The notes under the pieces: model-generated
Told to the model about the DNA's origin: nothing
The model's database searches: none
Seen by the model: only the letters and a program-made list of their open reading frames with translations
Part shown: positions 54,101 to 63,100 of the stretch, one piece after another
How positions within the stretch are numbered: the first letter of the stretch is position 1
Layout of the letters: each line of letters begins with the position of its first letter
Position numbers and translations under genes: made by a program
DNA from: Nocardia panacis
GTDB lineage: Bacteria; Actinomycetota; Actinomycetes; Mycobacteriales; Mycobacteriaceae
Reading direction: 5' to 3'
Length of the DNA: 64,000 nt
NCBI RefSeq assembly: GCF_003598715.1
Contig: NZ_QZFU01000023.1
Span: 186,001 to 250,000 of the forward strand

Positions 54101-57100
54101 GCGCTATGTCGGCCGCACCGACTTCCAGGTCAAGATCCGCGGCCTGCGCGTCGAATTGGGCGATATCGAGGCGGCGCTGCTGACCTACGACGGGGTGCGC
54201 GCGGCCGTCGCCAGGGTGCACGCGGCGGCCGGTGGGCCGATCCTCGTCGCGTACGCGGTATCCGAGCGCGAAGTGGATTCGGGCGCGGTGCGCGCGCATC
54301 TGTCGCGACTGCTGCCCACGTATATGGTTCCCGCGCAGGTGATCCGGATTCCGGAGCTGCCGCTGACCGCCAACGGCAAGATCGATCATCGGTCCTTGCC
54401 CGAGCCGGATCCGGAGACCTTCGGCACGCGCTACCGCGCGCCCGCCGGGCTGATCGAACAGACCATCGCCTCGGTCGTCGGCGAGTTGGTGCACCGCCCG
54501 GTTATGGGCGCGGACGACGACTTCTTCGAATCGGGTGGCAATTCGCTGCTGGCGACGCGGGCGCTGGCCAGAATCGGGGAGATCCTGGGTGTCACCGTCC
54601 CGGTGCGCGCGATCTTCGAGGCCCCCACGGTCGCCGAACTCGCCCGCTGGATCAGGCACGAACAGGTCGGAGCCCCCGCCCCCGCCCCGGCGCCGCAGCC
54701 GCGACCGGAGCGAATTCCGTTGTCCCCGGCCCAGACTCGAATGTGGCTGCTGAATCGAATGGATCCTTCGGCGGGCACATACGTGGTGCCGCTGACGATT
54801 CGGCTCACCGGGACCGTGTCCGTGGACGCGCTCGCCGGGGCGCTGGCCGATGTGCTGGAACGCCACGAGAGTCTGCGCACCGTCTATCCGGCCGTCGACG
54901 GAACGCCTTTCCAGGTGGTGCGGCCCGTCGCGGAAGTGGTCGCGGCCTGCGACCTGCGCGAGCACACCGTCGCCCCGGACGAGCTCACCGGGCGGCTGGT
55001 CGAGTTCTTCACCACCGGATTCGATGTGGCCCAGCAGGTCCCGCTGCGGGTCGCGGTGTGGCGGCTCACGGCGCAGGAACATGTCTTCGCGCTGGCAGTG
55101 CACCACATCAACTGCGACGGCTTCTCGGTGGCGCCGCTCACCGCCGATCTGATCGCGGCCTACCGAGCCCGGCGCGAAGGGCAGGCTCCGCAATGGTCGC
55201 CGCTGCCGGTGCAGTTCGCCGACTACACGCTGTGGCAACGAGATCTGCTGGGTGCACCGGACGATCGGGAATCTTTGTCCGCCAAGGAGATCGACTACTG
55301 GCGGAACACGCTGGCCGGTATTCCGGATGTACTCGCGCTGCCCGCCGACCGACCGCGACCGCTCGAACAGACCCACCGGGGCGCGGTCCTGCACATGAGC
55401 GTGCCCCCCAATATCGCGGCCGGAGTGGACCGGCTCGCGCGCGGCAGCGGCGCGACCCCCTTCATGGTGCTGCACACCGCGCTGGCGGTGCTGCTGGCCC
55501 GCCTCTCGGGCGCCGACGACATCACCATCGGCGTGCCGCACGCCGGGCGCGGTCATCGGGAGCTGGACCGGCTGGTCGGCATGTTCGTCAACACGTTGGT
55601 CCTGCGCACCCGCGTGCGGGCGGATCAACGCTTCACCGAGTTGTTGAAGCTCAACCGCCACACCGATATCGCGGCATTCGACCATGCGTCGCTGCCGTTC
55701 GAGCAATTGGTCGAGGTGCTGAATCCGGCGCGGTCCAAGGCATATTCACCGCTGTTCCAGGTGCTGTTCGCCTACCAGAATATGACCAGGCCCGACCTGG
55801 ACCTGCCCGGACTCGGCATCGAACCGGTGGATATCGGGGTGGAGGCGGCGATCTGCGATCTGCTGCTCACCGTCGCCGAGGAGCGCGGCCCGCAGCACGA
55901 ACCGGCCCGACTGACGCTGCGATTGACCTATGCCACCGACCTTTTCGATGCCACGACCGCGAATCGTTTCGCCGCGCAACTGATCCGGGTGCTCGCGGCG
56001 GTGGTCACCGATCCGGACGCGGTGGTTGGCGAGGTGAACCTCGATACCGCCGACGAGCGTCCCGCGCTGCCTGCCGGTCATTTCGACCCGCTGGCGCCCG
56101 CCGGTCGCACCCTCGTCGACGCGTTCGACGAACAGGTCGCGCGCACACCGGACGCGGTCGCGCTGGTAGCGCCCGACGGTCGCACCCTGACCTACCGCGA
56201 GTTCGACGCCGAGGTGAATCGGCTGGCCCGCCTGCTCATCGCACGCGGCGCGGGTCCCGAGACCACGGTGGCCGTCTCGGTGCGGCGGTCCGCCGAACTG
56301 GTCGTCGCGGTGTACGCGGTGGTGAAATCCGGCGCCGCTTTTGTACCGCTGGATCCGGACCATCCCGCCGCGCGCGTCGCGCATGTGCTGGAGGTGGCGC
56401 GACCGGTGCTCGTCGTCACCGCTGCGGGCGATGACGACGCCCTACCGGAGGACGTGCCGGTGGTCCGGGTCGGCGAGCCGTCGAGCGACCTGCCCGACGG
56501 CCCGATCACCGATGCCGAGCGGACCGCGCCGCTGCGCCGGGACAACCCGGCCTATGTACTGTTCACCTCCGGCTCCACCGGCGCCCCGAAGGGCGTGGCG
56601 CTCACCCACGCGGCGACCGTGCACCAGTTGGCGTGGGCGCAGCGGGAATACCCGCACGACGCGACGGATGTGGTGCTGCACAAGACGCCGATCACCTTCG
56701 ATATCGCGGTGTGGGAACTGTTCTGGCCATTGCAGGTCGGGGCACGCATCGTGCTCGCCGCCCCCGGCGGACATCGCGATCCCGGCTACCTGGCCCGGCT
56801 GATCGCCGAATACTCGATCACCACGGCGCATTTCGTGCCGTCGCTGCTCGATGTCCTCTTGGAGCATCCGGCCCTCGGTGCGCTGCCGTCGGTGCGTCAT
56901 CTGTTCGCGGCGGGCGAGGCGCTGAGCACGGGCACGGCGCGGCGGGCCGCCGAGGTGTTCCGCGCTGCCGAGGTCGTCAACTGGTACGGCCCGGCCGAAG
57001 CGGAGGTTGTCACCGCGCACCGGTGCGCGGTGACCGACACCGGTGTCGCGGTGCCCATCGGCGCACCGGTCGCGGGAATGTCGGTGTGGGTGCTGAATTC

Positions 57101-60100
57101 ACGCCTGCGACCGGCGCCGGTCGGCGTCGCCGGGGACCTGTATGTCGCCGGCGTGCAGTTGGCGCGCGGCTATCGGCGTCGTCCCGATCTGACCTGCGGT
57201 GTCTTCGTCGCCGATCCGTTCGGCACGCCAGGACAGCGGCTCTACCGCACCGGGGATGTGGCGCGCCTGCGGCGCGACGGGACCTTGGAATATTTGGGCC
57301 GCAGCGACTTCCAGGTCAAGTATCACGGTCAGCGGGTCGAGCCCGGCGATATCGAGGCCGCGCTGCGGGGATTCGATTCGGTCGCACAGGCGGTCGCGGT
57401 GGTGACATCGGACCGGATCGTCGCCTATGTCACCCCGGTCGCCGGCGCCCGGATCGACGGCCGCGACCTGCGCGCCGGGCTGAGCCGGATGCTCCCGCAG
57501 TATCTGGTGCCCGCGGGCGTGCAGGTGCTGGACGCGCTGCCGCTCAACGCGAACGGGAAACTGGACCGCGCCGCGCTGCCCAGCCCGGAGTTCGACGATC
57601 GGGCGGAGTTCGTCGCGCCCCGATCGGAAACCGAAGCGGTGCTGGCGAATATCGTCGCGGGGGTGACCGGCGCGGACCGGGTCGGTGTCGCGACGGATCT
57701 GTTCGAGATCGGCGTGACGTCGCTGACCGCGGCGCAGATCGCGGCCCGCGCCGAATCGGCGCTGCGCGTGCAGGTTTCGCTCGGCGACCTGTTCGAGGCG
57801 CGCACGGTCGCGGCCCTGGCGGAATTGGTCGCGCGGCGCAATAGCTATATCGCGCCGCCGCTGGTGCGGCGCGCCCGCCAGGCCGAGATCCCGCTGGCCG
57901 CGGCGCAGCGGCGCATGTGGATCCTGAATCAGCTCGATCCGGAATCGGGTTCGTACAACATCTGTTTCGCCGCCCGGTTGACCGGTCCGCTGGACCCGAC
58001 CGCGCTGCGGGCGGCGTTCCAGGACGTGGTGACCCGCCACGAACCGCTGCGCACCAGCTATCCCGCCGTCGACGGTCAGCCGCGCCAACTGGTGCACCCC
58101 GCCGCGGATCTGGGGCTCGAGGTCGAGGATGTCACCGAATCGGCCGCGGCCGAACGGATCAGCGCTGCGGCCGCGGCCGGATTCGATATGGCGCGCGACC
58201 TCCCGATCCGAGCGCGGCTGTACCGCACCGGCGCCGAGGAGCACGTGCTGGTCATGGTGGTGCACCACATCGCCGCCGACGGCGCGTCGATGACACCACT
58301 GGCCCGCGATGTCTTCACCGCCTACCGCGCCCGCCGCGCGGGAGCGCCGCCGCAGTGGGCGCCGCTCGAGGTCGAGTACGCCGATTACGCCGCGTGGCAG
58401 CACGAATTGCTCGGCGCGGAGGACGATCCCGATTCCGTGGCGGCCGGTCAGATCGCCTACTGGCGGCGCACACTCGACGACGCGCCGGATCTGCTGGACC
58501 TGCCGACCGACAAGCCGCGCCCTGCCGTCGCCGAAACGACCGGCGCCTCGGTCGAATTCGCGATCGACGCCCGGTTGCACGCCGCCGCGGCCGAACTCGC
58601 GCGGCGCACGGGCGTCACCATGTTCATGGTGCTGCACGCGGCGCTGGCCGTGCTGCTCGGCCGCACGGCCCATACCGACGACATCTCGATCGGCACCCCT
58701 GTCGCGGGGCGCGGACGGCCCGAACTCGACGACCTGGTCGGCATGTTCGTCAACACGGTCGTGCTGCGGACCCGCATCGAGGAGGATGCGTCGTTCCTGG
58801 ACATGCTCGACGAGGTGCGGGCCACGGATCTGGCGGCGCTCGACCACGCCGATATGCCCTTCGAGCGGCTGGTGGATCTGCTGGATCGGCCGCATACGAC
58901 CGCGTATTCGCCGCTGTACCAGGTGATGTTCGGATTCCGCGATGCCCGCGCGCCGCGATTGGATCTCGATGACGTGGTCGTCGAGGTGCTCGATCCCGGT
59001 GTGGCGCAGGCCAAAACCGATCTGGCGGTATTCCTGGCCGAGCAGGCCGAGGGCGGGCTGACCGGCGAGATCGTCTACGCCACCGATCTTTTCCTGGCAC
59101 CGACGGCCAGGCGGTTGGCGGCGCGGCTGGTCCGGGTGCTCGAGGCGGTCACGGAGCATCCGCAACGGCCGGTGGCGCAGATCGAACTGCTCGACGCGGT
59201 GGAGACCGCGCGGCTGCTCCCGACCGGGCAGGACGCGGATCTGGCGCCCGCCACGCTGCCCGAACTGCTGACGGCGGCGGCCGCCGATCCGGAGGCGAAT
59301 GCGCTGATCTGCGGCGAGGAGACGCTCACCTACGGTGAATTGGACCGCAGGTCCAACCAATTGGCCCGGTCGCTGATCGCGGCGGGCGCGGCGCCGGAGA
59401 CCTTTGTCGCACTGGCGATCCCGAGGTCCATCGACTACCACGTGGCGCTGGCGGCGATCACCAAGTCCGGCGCGGCCTTCGTGCCGATCGATCTGCGCAG
59501 CCCGAGCGAGCGCATCGCACATCTGCTGCGCGACAGCGGCGCCCGACTCGGTGTCACCACCGCGGCGGCGCGCGCGGATCTCCCGGCCGAGATCACCTGG
59601 CTGGCCATCGACGACGACCGGGGCGCCACCGCCTCCTCAGCCACCGTGACCGATGCCGACCGAGCCCGCCCGCTGCGACTCGCCGACGCCGCCTACCTCA
59701 TCTACACCTCCGGGTCGACCGGAACGCCCAAGGGCGTCGTGGTCACCCACGCGGGTCTGGCCAGCCTCGCCGCCGAGGGCACCTACCAGTACCAGGTGGA
59801 TCGCGAATCGCGGGTATTGCAGGTGGCCGCACCCGCTTTCGACGCGGTGATCATGGAGATGCTGATGGCCTGCGACGCCGGAGCCACCCTGGTGGTGTCG
59901 CCCGCCGACGTCTACGCCGGGCCGGAACTGGCCGAAGTCATTCGGTCCCAACATGTCTCGCACGCCTTCATTACCCCCGGCGTGCTGGCCACCCTGCCGA
60001 CGGACGGTATGGACGAACTGCGCACGCTGACCACCGGCGGCGAAGCGGTGCCCGCCGACCTGCGCGCGGCATGGGCGCCCGGTCGCCGATTCCACAATGT

Positions 60101-63100
60101 GTACGGACCGACCGAGACGACCGTAGCCGTGACCGCGAGCCCCGCCCTGGCGGGCGACGATCCGATCACCATCGGTCGGCCGATGCGCGCGGTTCCCGCC
60201 GTCGTCCTCGACGATCGACTGCGGCCGGTGCCGATCGGCGTCACCGGCGAGTTGTATGTGATGGGCGTGCATTTGGCGCGCGGCTACTTGAATCACACCG
60301 CCGCGACGGCGGCGGCCTTCGTCGCGGCGCCCTTCGGCGCGCCCGGCGCGCGGATGTACCGCACGGGCGATCTGGTCCGCTGGAATGCCTTGGGCTCCTT
60401 GGAAATTCTTGGCCGCGCCGACCTTCAGATCAAGATTCGCGGCCAGCGCGTGGAACTCGGCGAGATCGATGCGGCGCTGCGGGAATGTGCCGGAGTCGCT
60501 TCCGCCGTCACCGTCACCAAACGCGGCGAGGCGGGCCGGACGATCCTGGTCGGATACGTGGCGGCCGAACCCGACATCACACTGGATTCGGCTGGTCTGC
60601 TCGACCGGATCGCGAAGGTGCTGCCGGAGCATATGGTCCCCGCCGTGCTCATGGTGCTCGACCAGTTGCCGCTGACGGCGAGCGGCAAGGTGAACCGCCG
60701 CGCGCTGCCCGAACCCGAAGTGCCGCAGGCGGATTCGTCCGAGCCCGCCGCGAACGAGTTGGAGGCGACGATCGCGGCGAGCTTCGCCGATGTGCTCGGC
60801 GTGCCCTCGGTCGGGACGCTCGAATCGTTCTTCGCCCGCGGTGGCGACTCCATCATGTCGATCCAATTGGCCTCGCGGCTGCGGGCCGCCGGAGTGGTGG
60901 TGACGGCGCGGGATATCTTCGAGCGCAAGACCGTTCGCGCGCTGGCCGAGGTCGCGCGGCATACCGATCGGGCCGCCCTGCCGGAGCTGCCCGGCGGCGG
61001 TGTCGGTCCGATCCCGCCCACCCCCATCGTGTCCTGGTATCGCGAGCGGATGGCGGGCGCGGCTCGGTTCGCGCAGTCGATGCTGGTCGAATTGCCTGCC
61101 GACGCTCAACTGGCGGATGTGCGAGCGACCGTCCGCACCATACTCGACCGGCACGACATGCTGCGCGCCCGCCTCGACACGAACCTCGAAGTCCCACAGG
61201 CAGGCACGCCGGATGCCGCGTCGGTCGTCGCGGTGCGCACCTTCGGCTCCGACGCGGTACCCGGCACAGCGGCCTTCGCGCGCGTGGTCGAGACCGCGCT
61301 GGACGAGGCGGCCGGACGACTCGATCCCGCCGCCGTGCTGGTCCAGATCGTCTGTCTGCTACCCGAACCGGGAGTAGCGGCGACCGGCCGAGCACTGATC
61401 GTCATCCACCACGTCGCGGTCGACGGCGTGTCCTGGCGCGTGCTGATTCCGGACTTCATCAGCGCCTGGCAGCAGGTTCGTGCGGGCATCCATCCGGAAC
61501 TTCCCGCCGTCGGCACATCGATGCGACGCTGGGCACACGCGCTGGAAGCAGCGGCCCCGCAACGGATCTCCGAACTCGAGCGGTGGTCGGCGGTCGAGCC
61601 GGAGCCGCCGCTGGGACGGGTGGCCTTCGATCCGACGATCGATGCGCAGGCCACGGTGGGGCAGGTACTGCTGACGGTGCCCGCGCCGGTGACGACGGCG
61701 CTGCTGGGTCCGGTGATCGATGCCGCGCACGGCACCGTCGACGATGCCCTGCTCGGCGGTCTGGCACTGGCACTGGCCCGATGGCGGCGACGGCGCGGCA
61801 GCGCGCACAGCGCAACCCGAATCCTGCTGGAGAGCCACGGGCGCGAGGAACAGCTCGCCCCCGGCGCGGACCTCTCCCGCACGGTCGGCTGGTTCACCAG
61901 CGCCTACCCGGTGGCATTGGACCCGGCCGGGGACGACGCCAGGACCGCCGTACTCGCCGTCAAGGATCAACTGCGCGCCGTGCCGGACAAGGGCATCGGC
62001 TACGGCCTGCTGCGCTATCTGAACCCGAGGACCGGTCCCCGACTGGCCGAACTGCCCGAACCGCAGGTCAGCTTCAACAACCTCGGCCGCGCGGGCGTGG
62101 ATCTCGCCGCACTGGCCGGGGTCCCGTGGGCGCCTGCCCCCGAAGAGTTCGACCACCGGGCGGCACTGGATCCCTTGTTGCCCGCGGCGGCCCCGGTGAC
62201 CATCGACGCGAGCATCGTCGACGCCCCGGACGGGCCGACGGTGCGTGCGCGCATCGGATACGCCACCCGACTGTTCGACAGCGACGATATCCACGAGCTG
62301 ATCGCCGAATGGCAGGCGGCGCTGGCGGAGATCGCCGCGGCTGCCGAGCGCGACGCCGACTGGGGCCTGTCACCGTCGGACACCCCGCTGGTGCGACTCA
62401 CCCAATCCGACCTGGATACCTTCACCCGCCGATACGGTCCGCCCGCGGCGGTGTGGCCACCGGCTCCGCTGCAATCGGGTCTGCTGTTCCACGCCGATCT
62501 GGCGGCGGACGCACTGGATGTGTACACCGCGCAGGCCACCATGACCCTCACCGGCCCACTCGACGCCGAGCGGCTGCGGCATTCGGCCGCCGCGCTGCTC
62601 GACCGGCACCCGAACCTGCGGGCCGCGTTCACCCACACCGCGGCGGGTGTGGTGGCCCAGGTGATTCCCGCACAGGCGCCGCTGCTGTGGCGCGCCGTGG
62701 AACTGCCCGACGCCACGGCATTGACCCAACTGCTCGATGCCGAGCGGACGCAGGCGTTCGATCCGGCCACTCCCCCGCTGCTGCGGTTCGTGCTGGCGCG
62801 AACCGCACCCGAGGAACACCGATTGGTGCTGACCGCCCACCACCTGCTGCTGGACGGATGGTCGCTGCCGCTGCTGCTGCGCGACCTGGTGCTGCTGTAC
62901 GCGGCGCGCGGACGGGCCGAACTGCTGCCCGCGCAACCTTCTTACGGAAGCTATCTGGAATGGCTTGCCGCACAGGACGACAGCACCACACCGTGGCAGG
63001 CGCAGTTGGCGGGCGACCTCGAACCCACGCTGATCGCCGCCGATGCCGCGGCCGACGCGGTAGTCGAGGTGCCGACCGACCGCACGGTGGAAATGGATGC

